A DNA stretch of 64,000 nt, taken from positions 992,001-1,056,000 of the forward strand of contig NZ_LZDD01000001.1 of the NCBI RefSeq assembly GCF_001885095.1, in the 5' to 3' direction. Shown here piece by piece: positions 54,116-64,000 of this stretch (position 1 is the stretch's first letter; each line of letters starts with the position of its first letter). The notes under the pieces are model-generated. The model made no database searches, was not told the origin of the DNA, and saw only the letters and a list, made by a program, of their open reading frames with translations. Origin of the DNA: Streptococcus bovimastitidis. GTDB taxonomy: Bacteria; Bacillota; Bacilli; Lactobacillales; Streptococcaceae. The translations under genes were made by a program, and so were the position numbers.

Positions 54116-57100
54116 CTAATCCTTATCCAGTCCCAATATTTCTTTTATTTCTTCAACAGTCATGCTAGCTCGACTTTCGTTACCATCTAAGACTGTTGTC
54201 ACTAAATTGCGCTTGTTTTCTTGCAATTCCAAGATTTTTTCTTCAATCGTGCCACGTGTAATCAAACGGAAAACCTCAACATTCTCCTTTTGACCAATCC
54301 GATGTGCCCGACTAATAGCTTGCATTTCCACAGCTGGATTCCACCAAAGGTCAATCAGAACAACTGTATCAGCTCCGGTCAGATTAAGTCCAACGCCTCC
54401 GGCTTTCAAGGAAATCAAGAAAACATCCTTGGAACCATTGTTAAAGGCCCGAGTCATTTCTTGCCGTTCATCAGCTGGGGTTGAACCGGTAATCTTATAT
54501 GACGTTAATCCTAGTGACGTAATATCCTGCTCAGCGATATCCAACATCCCTCGAAATTGAGAAAAGATTAAGGCCCGATGACCATTCTCTTTAATTTGTA
54601 AAAGCAAAGTCCGAAGGCTTTCTAATTTACCACTTTCACCATCATAATCCATAAATAGACTTGGTGTATCACAAATCTGTCTTAGTCGAGTAATCCCAGA
54701 AAGGATTTCGATTTTTTGACGGTTGATGTCTGAATCAGAGGAAGAGCGAATACGGTCTTGCATTTGTCGTAATTGTGCTAAATAGATAGCTTTCTGACTG
54801 TCCGACATTTCATTTGGATAGGTCATTTCAATCAAGTCAGGCAATTCTGGCAAGACGTCCTCTTTTTTTCGGCGCATAACAAAAGGTTTAATAAATCGCG
54901 CAACCTCTTCTGCTTCCATTTTCAAAAAGTCTTTTTTAGATGGTAGTAAGCCTGGCAAAACAATTTGGAAAATCGACCAGATTTCAAGCAGTTTGTTCTC
55001 AATAGGTGTACCTGATAAGGCAAAACAATTGCTGACATCGAAAGCTCTTAAACTTTGAGCAATCTTGGTTTGAGCATTTTTAATAACCTGTGCTTCATCC
55101 AAAATAAGGTAATCATAATGTTTTAACTTATAGAGATCAAAGTCTTGACGGAAGGATGAATAAGAAGTAACAGTCACCTGATGGTCCTCTTCAATGACCA
55201 TATCTCGAGCTGACTTAAGCCCATAAGATACCGCAACATCAATCTCCGGAGCAAATTTTTGAAACTCATCTAACCAGTTATAGAGAAGACTTGAAGGAGA
55301 TAAAATTAAGATTTTTGTCTCTGCTTTTAGCTTACTACTTAGAAAAGCAATTGTTTGGATGGTCTTACCCAAGCCCATATCGTCGGCTAATATGCCGCCA
55401 AAACCATATTTATCTAGAGTAGAAAGCCATTTTATCCCTTGAATCTGGTAATCTCGAATTTGAGTCTTAATGTCTAATTGCGGAAGAATGTATCGATCAG
55501 GATCCTTTAAATCAGCCACAAGCTCCTCTAATTCATGTGAAAAGTGGACATTATCCATCTGAGAAAAAACTTGTGAGAGTTGTAAGGCTGCAATACCATC
55601 TACTTGTAAATGGCCATCTGCTACCTGTCTAGCCCTTAAATCTTGCAGTGATTGACTAATTTTTTGAGTATCTTCATCAAAAATAACCAATTTCCCAGCG
55701 TCATTTACGAAATAAGGATTATTATTAAACAAAGCTGTCAAAGCATCATCGATATCCGATTCAAAAACCTGTGAGAAGTCAAAAGAAATATCTAAGAGAC
55801 TGCCATTACGATTGATTGCAATTTCTGGTGCTTCAGAAAAGCGAAGTTCTGCCACTTCTTCTGAAAGTATCACTTTACCTAATTTTTCTAAATAGGGTAT
55901 GGTTTCCGTAAAGAAATGATAAAGATCCTGTGGACCAGAAATTTGCTTATAAGACTGCATCTGACCCTCAAAGCCAAAATGCCTTAGAGCACGGTATATT
56001 TTTTCTTCTTTCTTATAATTACTAGTAAAAGGGAGTTGATCTAATTCCAGTTTGTCAGAGATTTTAAGATAACCAAAATCAAAGGTCAATTGCGCTTTTA
56101 TTAGCTGAGAGGCTTCTAAATCAAGATTAATCTTAAGGTCAAAATCTCTGATTTGAAAACTCTTTGGTGCTAAAACCTGCCCAATTTCTTGAAAATCAAG
56201 CAAACTAGCTGCCAACTTGGATTGGTCATCTAAATTGAACTCAATATGCTTGCTTAAATCCGTTTCAAGCGGCAAATTGCGAATGGCCGAAACCAATTTT
56301 CTTTGTTTAAGGGTTAAGTGATAAAAAGTATCTTGGTAAAGAATATACTCATTATCAAATAAGAAATGCATATTCTTTTCTTTGATTTGAAGACTAATAT
56401 ATTTTCGATGCACTTCCACAGCAAATTGAAAGAGCCCTACACTCCCATCAATTGGCTTAACGTAGAGGTGTTTATAAGTCTGTCTTGGCCCTTCAAAACT
56501 AAAGTCATAGAGATTAGTTAAAAGGTCTATGCCTTCTTCAAATAAACCACTTGGTAAAAATAGGTTACGAGCATGATTTGGAAAAATAAGGGCGTTCTCA
56601 CTCTTATCCCAACTGGGTGCTAGACGCCATAGAAATTGGATCAACTCTTGACTTGCCTGATCAAATTTGATTAAAGATAAAGGCTCATAGTAATTCTTAC
56701 CAATCTGATAAAAGCCTTCACTTAATATTAAGGATAAAAATCCTTTAATATCTCTAATAACATAAGAACGGTCATCAGGCAAACGGTTAATCTTTAAAGA
56801 CCACCAGAAATCGGAAGAAAAAGGACTCCGACTACCAGATGCTGAAAGACGATAACGCATAGTATCATCTTCATTCATTTTTAAGTGGTCTAAAAATAGA
56901 CTGCCAAAAGACGTTAATTTTTGCCTTTCTTCCTTAAATTCCGTTTGGTGGTTTAATTTTTCAGCAACAACTTTACCTTCAGTATTATTTTTCAAAAAAT
57001 GTTCTAAAGCCGCCAAATGCTGACAATATTTTTTCGCCTGAAAAAAATCACACGTACAAGAAACAAGGCTGTCGTCGATACTATACGTTAGCTTAAACCC

Positions 57101-57211
57101 ATCGACAAAAGCCTCAACAAGACCGTCTTCTTCTTGACTAATGGACACTAAACCTTGATCATAAAGGTCAATTCCTTGATTACGAATCCGACCCGGAATT
57201 AATCTTGCCAT
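54116..57211 (-). CDS. Snf2-family DEAD/DEAH-like helicase with SWIM zinc finger
   Basis: The 1031-residue protein has an N-terminal SWIM finger (CTCDFFQAKKYCQHLAAL, about 51-68), a large middle region, and a two-lobed Snf2 motor (about 590-1010) with GGILADDMGLGKTIQTIA, DEAQ, SGTPIENKL, SKAGGVGLNLTGAD-like ISLKAGGVGLN and the QAISRAHRIGQ arginine finger motif. It is probably a DNA translocase remodelling protein-DNA complexes; its task in streptococci is unknown. GGTGAGGAAG precedes the ATG. It is a single gene. Confidence 0.9.
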   Translation of the reverse strand: MARLIPGRIRNQGIDLYDQGLVSISQEEDGLVEAFVDGFKLTYSIDDSLVSCTCDFFQAKKYCQHLAALEHFLKNNTEGKVVAEKLNHQTEFKEERQKLTSFGSLFLDHLKMNEDDTMRYRLSASGSRSPFSSDFWWSLKINRLPDDRSYVIRDIKGFLSLILSEGFYQIGKNYYEPLSLIKFDQASQELIQFLWRLAPSWDKSENALIFPNHARNLFLPSGLFEEGIDLLTNLYDFSFEGPRQTYKHLYVKPIDGSVGLFQFAVEVHRKYISLQIKEKNMHFLFDNEYILYQDTFYHLTLKQRKLVSAIRNLPLETDLSKHIEFNLDDQSKLAASLLDFQEIGQVLAPKSFQIRDFDLKINLDLEASQLIKAQLTFDFGYLKISDKLELDQLPFTSNYKKEEKIYRALRHFGFEGQMQSYKQISGPQDLYHFFTETIPYLEKLGKVILSEEVAELRFSEAPEIAINRNGSLLDISFDFSQVFESDIDDALTALFNNNPYFVNDAGKLVIFDEDTQKISQSLQDLRARQVADGHLQVDGIAALQLSQVFSQMDNVHFSHELEELVADLKDPDRYILPQLDIKTQIRDYQIQGIKWLSTLDKYGFGGILADDMGLGKTIQTIAFLSSKLKAETKILILSPSSLLYNWLDEFQKFAPEIDVAVSYGLKSARDMVIEEDHQVTVTSYSSFRQDFDLYKLKHYDYLILDEAQVIKNAQTKIAQSLRAFDVSNCFALSGTPIENKLLEIWSIFQIVLPGLLPSKKDFLKMEAEEVARFIKPFVMRRKKEDVLPELPDLIEMTYPNEMSDSQKAIYLAQLRQMQDRIRSSSDSDINRQKIEILSGITRLRQICDTPSLFMDYDGESGKLESLRTLLLQIKENGHRALIFSQFRGMLDIAEQDITSLGLTSYKITGSTPADERQEMTRAFNNGSKDVFLISLKAGGVGLNLTGADTVVLIDLWWNPAVEMQAISRAHRIGQKENVEVFRLITRGTIEEKILELQENKRNLVTTVLDGNESRASMTVEEIKEILGLDKD

Positions 57212-57313
57212 AACTTCCTCACCTCTTAGATTATCCCTATATTATATCAAAAAGCTACCTAGATTTCCTCATTTTTCCTACGTTTTTTCACTATTTAAAG
57301 AATTGGCTGCGCC

Positions 57314-57344
57314 AAAAAAGGCTAAGAGTTTTCCTAACCTTTTT
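57314..57344 (-). terminator. Terminator of der
   Basis: Arms AAGGCTAAG and CCTAACCTT pair with G-U help, flanked by A- and T-runs. Confidence 0.7.
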
Positions 57345-57455
57345 GAATATATCATTTCATTTATTCAGTGACCTTTACAGATTATTCATATCAAGAATCA
57401 GATGACAAGCTGAAGCATTCACTATTCTCTATCTCAGCTAAAAAGCCGACAAGTC

Positions 57456-58766
57456 CTATTTACGCTTACGAGCAATCAAATGGATTGGAGTTCCTTCAAA
57501 AGTGAAGGCTGACCGAATTTGATTTTCTAAGAAACGTAAATAAGAGAAATGCATCAACTCCTCTTCGTTAACGAAGATAACAAAAGTCGGTGGTTTAACA
57601 GAAACTTGAGTTGCATAGAAAATTTTAAGACGTTTGCCCTTATCTGTTGGTGTTGGATTAATGGCAATAGCATCCATGATAACATCGTTAAGAACGGCTG
57701 ATGGAATCCGACGGTTTTGTGAATCACTAATCCGCTTGATTAATTCTGGCAATTTGCTTAAACGTTGTCTCGTCACAGCAGAAACAAAGATAATCGGTGC
57801 GTAACTTAAGAATTGGAATTGATCACGGATTTCTTCTTCCCATTTAGAAACCGTGTGGTTATCTTTGGAAATGGTATCCCATTTATTAACCACAATAATC
57901 ATCCCTTTACCAGCTTCATGCGCAAAACCAGCAATGCGTTTGTCATACTCACGAATACCTTCTTCAGCATTAATGACCATCAGAACGACATCTGAGCGGT
58001 CAATAGCGCGCATGGCGCGCATGACAGAGTATTTTTCTGTGTTTTCATAGACCTTACCAGATTTACGCATTCCTGCCGTATCAATCATGGTAAATTCTTG
58101 ACCTTCTGCGTCCGTAAAGTTGGTATCAATAGCATCACGGGTTGTCCCAGCGACTGGACTTGCTATAACGCGGTCTTCTCCCAGAATAGCATTAATTAAA
58201 CTTGATTTCCCTACGTTTGGACGACCGATCAAGCTGAAACGGATAATGTTTTCATTTTCTTCAGCTTCCTCTACTGGTAAATTCTCAACAATAGCATCAA
58301 GAACATCACCAGTACCAATACCATGGACTGAGGACAGCGGGAAGGGATCGCCAAGTCCTAGTGAATAGAAATCGTAAATATCATTACGCATTTCTGGATT
58401 ATCCACCTTATTAATGGCTAAGATAACAGGTTTGTGGGTACGATAGAGCATTTTAGCAACATACTCATCCGCATCCGTTACCCCTTCTTTACCAGAAACG
58501 ACAAAGACGATAACATCTGCTTCGTCCATGGCAATTTGTGCCTGGTGTTTAATTTGTTCCATAAAAGGAGCATCTACATCGTCGATACCACCAGTATCAA
58601 TCAATGAGAATTTCCGATTCAACCATTCTCCGGTTGTGTAAATACGATCACGTGTTACGCCTTCCACATCTTCAACGATGGAAATACGTTCTCCTGCAAT
58701 TCGGTTAAATAATGTGGACTTGCCCACATTCGGGCGTCCAACAATGGCAACTGTAGGTAAAGCCAT
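57456..58766 (-). CDS. der: Ribosome assembly GTPase Der
   Basis: The 436-residue GTPase has two G domains: G1 motifs GRPNVGKST (about 10-18) and GRPNVGKSS (about 185), and NKVD and NKWD G4 motifs, followed by a KH-like domain. It is needed for 50S subunit maturation. It follows dnaI by 45 bp at the end of the nrdR operon. Confidence 0.96.
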   Translation of the reverse strand: MALPTVAIVGRPNVGKSTLFNRIAGERISIVEDVEGVTRDRIYTTGEWLNRKFSLIDTGGIDDVDAPFMEQIKHQAQIAMDEADVIVFVVSGKEGVTDADEYVAKMLYRTHKPVILAINKVDNPEMRNDIYDFYSLGLGDPFPLSSVHGIGTGDVLDAIVENLPVEEAEENENIIRFSLIGRPNVGKSSLINAILGEDRVIASPVAGTTRDAIDTNFTDAEGQEFTMIDTAGMRKSGKVYENTEKYSVMRAMRAIDRSDVVLMVINAEEGIREYDKRIAGFAHEAGKGMIIVVNKWDTISKDNHTVSKWEEEIRDQFQFLSYAPIIFVSAVTRQRLSKLPELIKRISDSQNRRIPSAVLNDVIMDAIAINPTPTDKGKRLKIFYATQVSVKPPTFVIFVNEEELMHFSYLRFLENQIRSAFTFEGTPIHLIARKRK

Positions 58767-58811
58767 GATTCTCCTTCTTTAATGTCTTACTAGACAAAAC
58801 TCATTCAATTA

Positions 58812-59714
58812 TTAACGACGATTGGCCCCTTCGAGGTGGAATTCACGCGCCAAGTAGCGCACACGTTCCATAACTCGTTTAGCCTGCCAGCTTTCGTCAT
58901 TCCCCTTGATATTAGCCCATTTTCTTTCCAAATCAGCCAGGCTGTAATTTGAAGTAAAGAAAGTCGGTAATTCTTCTAACATCCGATACTGGAGAATAAC
59001 TTGTAAAACTTCATCACGAACCCATGAAGTAGCTTGCTCTGCCCCAATATCATCCAATATCAAGACAGGCACATTTTTGACAGCATCAATTTCTTCTTTG
59101 ACAGATCCTGAAGAAATAGCATTTTTGACATCGATGGTGAAAGTTGGAAAATGAAGTAAGGTTGTTGACACTCCCTTTTGTTCAGATAACTCTCTCGCCA
59201 TAGCAGCCATAAAATAAGATTTACCAATCCCCATATCTCCATAAATATAGAGACCTTTTTGACCAGGATTAGGATATTGCTCAACAAAATCTAAAATCTC
59301 AGACAAGGCTTTCATCCGACTGGCATTATTGATATCAAAGTCGGACATTTGAATATTACGGTAAGATTTTGGCAGATTAACCAAATTAATTCTTTCCGAA
59401 ATAGCAGCTCTTTTCTTAGCTTCAATCAGCTCTTTTGTTTCTTGATAGGAAACATCGGCATAGCCTTCATTCATGACTAAGATGGGGGCATAGCCCTTTG
59501 CAATGTATGTAACATCACCCGTTTGGTATCTTTGGCGTTCCAGTAAGAATTGATTAAACTTGGACAAACTGAGCTTAATTTGCTCCTCAGTCATGCCTTC
59601 TTGGGTAATAAAGGCAGCAATTTCAGGATCCGCTAGAATTTTTTGTACCAACTGATTAGAATCAACTCGATTCTCTGACCCTAATTTTTCCATGGTCTTT
59701 CCAATTTTTTCCAT
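58812..59714 (-). CDS. dnaI: Helicase loader DnaI
   Basis: The 300-residue AAA+ protein loads the replicative helicase with DnaB/DnaD. Walker A is YGDMGIGKSYF (about 165), Walker B VLILDDIGAE and the sensor region TFFTSNYS. The N-terminal helicase-binding part lacks obvious zinc ligands. It begins 1 bp before the dnaB stop, so the two are coupled. Confidence 0.94.
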   Translation of the reverse strand: MEKIGKTMEKLGSENRVDSNQLVQKILADPEIAAFITQEGMTEEQIKLSLSKFNQFLLERQRYQTGDVTYIAKGYAPILVMNEGYADVSYQETKELIEAKKRAAISERINLVNLPKSYRNIQMSDFDINNASRMKALSEILDFVEQYPNPGQKGLYIYGDMGIGKSYFMAAMARELSEQKGVSTTLLHFPTFTIDVKNAISSGSVKEEIDAVKNVPVLILDDIGAEQATSWVRDEVLQVILQYRMLEELPTFFTSNYSLADLERKWANIKGNDESWQAKRVMERVRYLAREFHLEGANRR

Positions 59715-60902
59715 CTAATCACCACCTTTTCTTAAATTTTCTAAACGTTTCAAGGCTTGCTCTTTGAAACGATCAAGCTCTACTTGCTCCTCGGGACTTG
59801 TGGATTCTTGATAATCAGGATTGCTCCACTCCGGAACATTAGTCTTAGCAGGCTTAGCCTTTGAACTAGTCGCCTGTGCTTTTCGCTCCTCAAAGGACCT
59901 CATTTTCATGGTTGCCTCTTCAGCATTGGCCACGCCTTGGTAAGAAAAATCATTAGCCATTTTCATCACATAATTTTTCTGAAGATTGGCCGATTTAGTC
60001 TTGTTAAAGGTGTAAAGCACCATAATGTTAATCACTTCATCCAAGAAACCCATCTCAGCTAAAGTCACAAGCAAATTCCGTTCATCCTTAGTGACCGATG
60101 CCCGTCTAACTTTTTTTATTTTTTCTAAGAATAGCTGCGCATTGTCAGTTTTTGCCTCCCGAATAACCGCTAATTCCGCTTGGCTAAAGTCGCTAGTCGC
60201 TTGCGGTGCTGCCAACTCTTGTTTCTTTTGAGTGACAATCCGTGTGGGTGAAATTTTGTAGTTAATAGCTGTCGCTCTAGCTAATTGATAGGTATCAAAC
60301 CAAGTCATCTTATACTCTTCAGAAATACTAAAAAGTCTAACCACATCCTCTTGCTCATTGGCAAATTGAAGACCATCACGAGTCATCAATTGTTTAAAGC
60401 TGTCCAAATCAAAAGACACTTTAGATTTAGATGAATTAACTGTTTTTGGAGTTTGTGATTGCAATTTACCAAATAAATCAGAAAATTTCTTAGAAATATC
60501 ATGTGCATCTTTTGGAATTTTGATGTCCAGTTCCGAAACGGCAAGTTCACCAATTTTTTGCTCAAGTAGACGGCGCAGGATAGGATTACTGATAAATTCA
60601 TCAACCTCAAGAGCGGCATTTAATTTTAGCAAATAATGATCTACTTTTTGATAAAAAACAAGTAAATCCATAGCTGTCAAAAGCGCCAAAGCCTCTTCTA
60701 AACGGTTCATTCCAAATTGAAGATGATTTAGAATTTCAGTGAATTTATGTTCTCTGCGACCTTCATCAGAAAATTGAATCAAATAGTTGTATAGTGCTAG
60801 GGCATCGTTTCCGATAATAGGTTGATAAACTTTTATGAGACTGTTAGCATTGAAAGCGATTTTATTATGTTTTAGGTAATAAAAAGTATCATTTGGTTTC
60901 AT
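59715..60902 (-). CDS. dnaB: Replication initiation and membrane attachment protein DnaB
   Basis: The 395-residue protein is the Gram-positive DnaB co-loader (not the helicase), with an N-terminal winged-helix domain and two DnaD/DnaB2 motifs ([19 protein letters not shown] near 305). With DnaI it places the helicase at oriC. It overlaps nrdR by 14 bp, the usual nrdR-dnaB-dnaI order. Confidence 0.93.
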   Translation of the reverse strand: MKPNDTFYYLKHNKIAFNANSLIKVYQPIIGNDALALYNYLIQFSDEGRREHKFTEILNHLQFGMNRLEEALALLTAMDLLVFYQKVDHYLLKLNAALEVDEFISNPILRRLLEQKIGELAVSELDIKIPKDAHDISKKFSDLFGKLQSQTPKTVNSSKSKVSFDLDSFKQLMTRDGLQFANEQEDVVRLFSISEEYKMTWFDTYQLARATAINYKISPTRIVTQKKQELAAPQATSDFSQAELAVIREAKTDNAQLFLEKIKKVRRASVTKDERNLLVTLAEMGFLDEVINIMVLYTFNKTKSANLQKNYVMKMANDFSYQGVANAEEATMKMRSFEERKAQATSSKAKPAKTNVPEWSNPDYQESTSPEEQVELDRFKEQALKRLENLRKGGD

Positions 60903-61380
60903 TAGTCACGCTACTTTTCTTTCCTCGTACACGGGTTGTAATTTGTTGTAAGAGTTCTTCAATCTCGTCAACATCTTTAAAACTCTTGTAGACGCTGGCA
61001 AAACGAACATAAGTAATCTCATCTAATTCAGCCAGTTCTTCCATGACCAAGTTACCAATAGCCGTACTTGAGACCTCGTTTTCATAATCAGCACGAACTT
61101 TTTGTTCAATCCGAGAAATCAAATTCTCAATATCAGTACTTGAAACAGGTCTTTTTTGAGCACTTTGAACAACCCCATTAAGAATTTTATCTCTTGAAAA
61201 TTGCTCCCTCGTACCGTCTTTTTTGATAACCAATAAAGGGAGTTCTTCTAAGCGCTCAAAAGTTGTAAACCGTGTATGACATTTCTCACATTCTCTACGA
61301 CGTCTGATTGTGTTCCCATCTTCTGCTTGGCGACTATCAACAACACTTGATTTATTATAGTTACATTTTGGACAACGCAC
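60889..61380 (-). CDS. nrdR: Ribonucleotide reductase repressor NrdR
   Basis: The 163-residue repressor has a zinc ribbon (Cys3, Cys6, Cys31, Cys34) and an ATP-cone domain (about 46-136) that senses dATP/ATP. It represses ribonucleotide reductase genes. The start is GTG at 61380, six bases after GGGGTG; a longer frame opens at another GTG (61389), but the family N-terminus is MRCPKC. It leads nrdR-dnaB-dnaI-der. Confidence 0.94.
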   Translation of the reverse strand: MRCPKCNYNKSSVVDSRQAEDGNTIRRRRECEKCHTRFTTFERLEELPLLVIKKDGTREQFSRDKILNGVVQSAQKRPVSSTDIENLISRIEQKVRADYENEVSSTAIGNLVMEELAELDEITYVRFASVYKSFKDVDEIEELLQQITTRVRGKKSSVTNETK

Positions 61381-61489
61381 GAAAAACACCCCAATTCTAC
61401 GGAAATAATCTAGTACTCTATTTTACCATAAAAACAGAGATAACAAAAGCTAGGACTCCCCTCAATTAGGGAACCAATTTATCAAAAAT

Positions 61490-61523
61490 CAGAAAAAAGC
61501 CAGCATTTTTCAACTGACTTTTT
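61490..61523 (-). terminator. Terminator of covRS
   Basis: Arms AAAGTCAG and CTGGCTTT (one G-U, minus strand) are followed by a U-run. Confidence 0.75.
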
Positions 61524-61572
61524 AAAGCACTCTATGACAAAAATAAAATCTAAAGGAATGCTCCTATATTTA

Positions 61573-63051
61573 TTAATCTAGTGGGATTGAAATAATAAAG
61601 GTTGAACCTTCATTTACAACACTTTCGACTCTCATCTCCAAATGATAGCCTTCAACGATTTGTTCTAAAATTGATAATCCTATCCCTAAACCAGCTTGAG
61701 TACTAGTCCGATTTCGTGATTTATCAGTCCTATAAAAGCGTTCAAAGATATGTTTAATATCTTCTTCTGAAATACCTTCACCCTTATCGCTGACTTTTAC
61801 TATAGCATTTTGACCAGTCGTTTCTAAGTCAATGGTGATTTTGTTTTCCCTTCGAGAATACTTGATCGCATTATCAATCAAAATCATCAAAGCTTGTTCA
61901 AAGTGATTCTTATAAATTCGTGCACTAGTTTGACTAGCTCTGGATGTCCAGTTAAAGACAAAATCTTCTTTTAATACTCTAAAGTTTCCAATAACAGTCT
62001 CAATTGAATTCTCTAAAACAGTACGGTCATTTTGATGCTGCTCAAATGATCCTTGGACGCGAATCATATCTAACATATCATTGATCATGATAGCCATCCT
62101 GTCTGCCTCATGTCCAGCAGCAGATAGACTTTCCTCAAGAATCTCTTGGTCATTTTTCCCCCATCTTTGCAGGAGGCCAATATGACCCTTTATGATAGCA
62201 ACAGGTGTTCTGAGCTCATGGCTGACATCACTAATAAACCGCGACTGGAGATTGGTATAATTCTCAACCTTATCCAGCATGGTATCAAAGATTTCTGACA
62301 ATTCTTCAATTTCATCACCTGAAGTGATTGAAGATCTAAGGGCTAAATTATTTGGGTTCTCTGAAATATTGCGCATGACTTCATGTAAATTCTTCAATGG
62401 TCCCAAGAACTTACGTGTTGAAAAATAGATAATAGCATATGCTAAACAGGTTCCAAACAACTCAACAAATATCAACCATAATAGTAAACGAGCTCTAATA
62501 ACAAAGTAATCTTCCAAGTCTTGGTAGATTGCAACGTAGCCTAATAATTTTTTACCGTGCTCGGAGTATACTTTTTTTGTAATCGAAATTCCTCGATATT
62601 GACCTTCCTCTTCATCCTTAAAGACTTTATTTAATGGCCCACATAACTCATAAGTAAAGTTGGTTTCATCTGTTGTGAAAATCATCTTTTTCTTATTATT
62701 ATAAATGTAGATATCCTGTTTAGAATCAAGGATATTAGTCAGATCGCGTTTACTCCGGATAAAATTATTCCCTTTACTTGTATCAACTCTAAACTGTTCT
62801 TTATCATTTTGATAAAGGGTATCGATTAGATTATGAAATGTAAAATTAGAGTTCACCTCTGACAGACGAACTCTAACTAAATCAATTGTATGATTGATAG
62901 CTTGATTTTCTTTTTTGAGTAAGAAATAATCAGTTGAATAATAAGCTAGCAAAGTAAAGGCTGAAAAAATGCAGAAAAATAATACAAAGAATAAACTTGA
63001 AAGTCGTTTTGGTAAAGATCTTTTATATTTTAACAATTTCCGTTTTTTCAT
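61573..63051 (-). CDS. covS: Sensor histidine kinase CovS
   Basis: The 492-residue kinase has two transmembrane segments (about 17-39 and 189-211) around an extracellular sensor domain, HAMP (about 212-265), the phospho-His H-box FISDVSHELRTP (His278), and the HATPase domain with NAIKYS, DKGEGIS and GLGIGLSI. It senses Mg2+ and LL-37 in S. pyogenes and controls CovR. It starts 8 bp after covR. Confidence 0.95.
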   Translation of the reverse strand: MKKRKLLKYKRSLPKRLSSLFFVLFFCIFSAFTLLAYYSTDYFLLKKENQAINHTIDLVRVRLSEVNSNFTFHNLIDTLYQNDKEQFRVDTSKGNNFIRSKRDLTNILDSKQDIYIYNNKKKMIFTTDETNFTYELCGPLNKVFKDEEEGQYRGISITKKVYSEHGKKLLGYVAIYQDLEDYFVIRARLLLWLIFVELFGTCLAYAIIYFSTRKFLGPLKNLHEVMRNISENPNNLALRSSITSGDEIEELSEIFDTMLDKVENYTNLQSRFISDVSHELRTPVAIIKGHIGLLQRWGKNDQEILEESLSAAGHEADRMAIMINDMLDMIRVQGSFEQHQNDRTVLENSIETVIGNFRVLKEDFVFNWTSRASQTSARIYKNHFEQALMILIDNAIKYSRRENKITIDLETTGQNAIVKVSDKGEGISEEDIKHIFERFYRTDKSRNRTSTQAGLGIGLSILEQIVEGYHLEMRVESVVNEGSTFIISIPLD

Positions 63052-63059
63052 AAGTTTTA

Positions 63060-63746
63060 TTATTTTTCGCGGATGACGTAACCCATTCCACGAACAGTTT
63101 GAATGTATGATTCACGTCCAGGCATGTCAATTTTACCACGGAGGTAACGAATATAAACATCAACGACGTTTGTTTCAACAGCTTCATCATATTTCCAAAC
63201 ATTTGAAAGTAATTCTTCACGTGTCATTACACGGTTCATATTTGTCATTAAAATGTTTAACAAATCATATTCACGTTTTGTTAGTGAAATTTCATCATCA
63301 CCACGATTAACAGAACGGTTTTGTGGATTTAAAACTAAATCACGGTAAACACCTTGACTAGGTGCTTTTTTCTCGGTTTCAATATCTTGACGACGGAAAA
63401 TTGCCCGGATACGAGCTAACAATTCCTCAATAGCAAATGGTTTTACGATATAATCATCAGCACCACGGTCAAGACCAGCAACAACATCCATAATTGAATC
63501 GCGAGCGGTCATCATCATGATGTAAGTTGTTTTTTCAGTTTGTAAACGACGAGTTACTTCGAAACCATCCATCTCTGGAAGCATTAAATCTAGCAGAATG
63601 AGATCAAAATCTTTTTCAAGTGCAGTTTCCAAGCCTTCACGACCATTAACTTCAACCGTTACTTCATAACCTTCATGTTGAAGTTCTAATGAAACAAATC
63701 GTGCAAGATTTTTTTCATCTTCAACAATAAGAATTTTCTTTGACAT
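63060..63746 (-). CDS. covR: Response regulator CovR
   Basis: The 228-residue OmpR-family regulator has Asp53 as phospho-acceptor and Thr65, the residue phosphorylated by the Ser/Thr kinase in related streptococci. The receiver domain spans 1-115 and the winged-helix DNA-binding domain 130-228. It represses many virulence genes via ATTARA sites. AAAAGGAAAA precedes the ATG. It has an upstream promoter giving a leader of about 160 nt. Confidence 0.96.
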   Translation of the reverse strand: MSKKILIVEDEKNLARFVSLELQHEGYEVTVEVNGREGLETALEKDFDLILLDLMLPEMDGFEVTRRLQTEKTTYIMMMTARDSIMDVVAGLDRGADDYIVKPFAIEELLARIRAIFRRQDIETEKKAPSQGVYRDLVLNPQNRSVNRGDDEISLTKREYDLLNILMTNMNRVMTREELLSNVWKYDEAVETNVVDVYIRYLRGKIDMPGRESYIQTVRGMGYVIREK

Positions 63747-63911
63747 AGTTTTTTCCTTTTCCTTTTGATTTTAAGTTAAGTCCGCTATCAAAAGTATTTC
63801 CGTTTTTTATTAGAGTTTATTTTTTTATCTATTAGTCTCTACGACATCTATTCTTGATCAACATCAGATTGGTAATACATTTTATTTTATAACTAATCAG
63901 ATACTGTATAG

Positions 63912-63940
63912 AGTATATCAGAGTGTCACAAATTTTTCAA
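63912..63940 (-). promoter_or_regulatory. covR promoter
   Basis: On the minus strand, -35 TTGAAA (63935-63940) and -10 TATACT (63912-63917) are 17 bp apart, giving a leader of about 160 nt. ATTAGA, the CovR motif, is seen once at about 63809-63814 in this leader. The rest of 63747-64000 holds no gene I can see. Confidence 0.6.
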
Positions 63941-64000
63941 TCAAAAATTACAATTTTCTTAAATAGTCAGTTTTATTCATTAAACAGCCCATCTAGGCTA

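Noticed and set aside
63952..63966. CodY-like sequence upstream of the covR promoter
   Set aside because: Only 11 of 15 match in AT-rich sequence, too weak to list although CodY control of covRS is known in S. pyogenes.

Overview
The window is a gene-dense, low-GC piece of a Streptococcus core chromosome. CovR/CovS, YneF, the two-part lipoprotein YidC, a Lys-type MurE, a YtgP-like flippase, ScpAB with a degenerate XerD-like protein, and the NrdR-DnaB-DnaI-Der block all point to the pyogenic/uberis/parauberis/iniae side of the genus; the exact species cannot be fixed from sequence reading alone. I saw no rRNA, tRNA, insertion sequence, prophage or CRISPR array. Nearly all genes lie on the minus strand, and hairpin terminators divide them into operons.

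Layout, left to right. 1-6.4 kb: an atypical cation efflux protein (+), the minus-strand operon serC-GNAT-serA-ogt-Spx-like, then cutC (+) and a small membrane protein with an operator-like palindrome. 6.4-9.9 kb: the replication/translation operon tmk-holB-ricT-yabA-rsmI. 10-15.3 kb: the branched-chain amino acid importer livJHMGF followed by acuB, with a CodY-like box in the promoter. 15.3-21.1 kb: ylbF-ylbG, a candidate small RNA, clpP under a CtsR box, upp, the YtgP flippase, and divergent murE. 21.4-25.3 kb: a ferrichrome-type importer on the plus strand. 25.3-33.1 kb: DUF1803 protein, an unrecognised gene, ppaC, pflA, a CorC-like protein, and the tRNA-modifying pair mnmL/mnmM separated by an ABC exporter.

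33.2-37.7 kb: PAP2 phosphatase and ribU under an FMN riboswitch, a secreted ChW-repeat/C39-like peptidase, and trmL behind a structured leader RNA. 37.7-43.4 kb: a long operon from murI through rdgB, phosphoesterase, cbpB, xerD-like, scpA, scpB and rluB to yidD. 43.6-51.2 kb: yneF, lysA (CodY-like box), a Bax-inhibitor-like protein, an HD protein, an rRNA methyltransferase, acyP and yidC2 (+), greA, and mltG. 51.3-64 kb: GNAT, murC, a hypothetical gene, a Snf2 helicase, der, dnaI, dnaB, nrdR, covS and covR.

Regulatory themes matter more here than foreign genes. CodY-like boxes lie at the liv, lysA and serC promoters. At least four genes (murE, ylbF, mnmL and an rlmB-like gene) have a -10 element only 6-7 nt from the start codon and no Shine-Dalgarno sequence, suggesting leaderless mRNAs. 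Two unannotated structured RNAs are apparent, one as a terminated leader of trmL and one between clpP and ylbF. The ribU riboswitch appears to act through a hairpin that hides the ribosome binding site.
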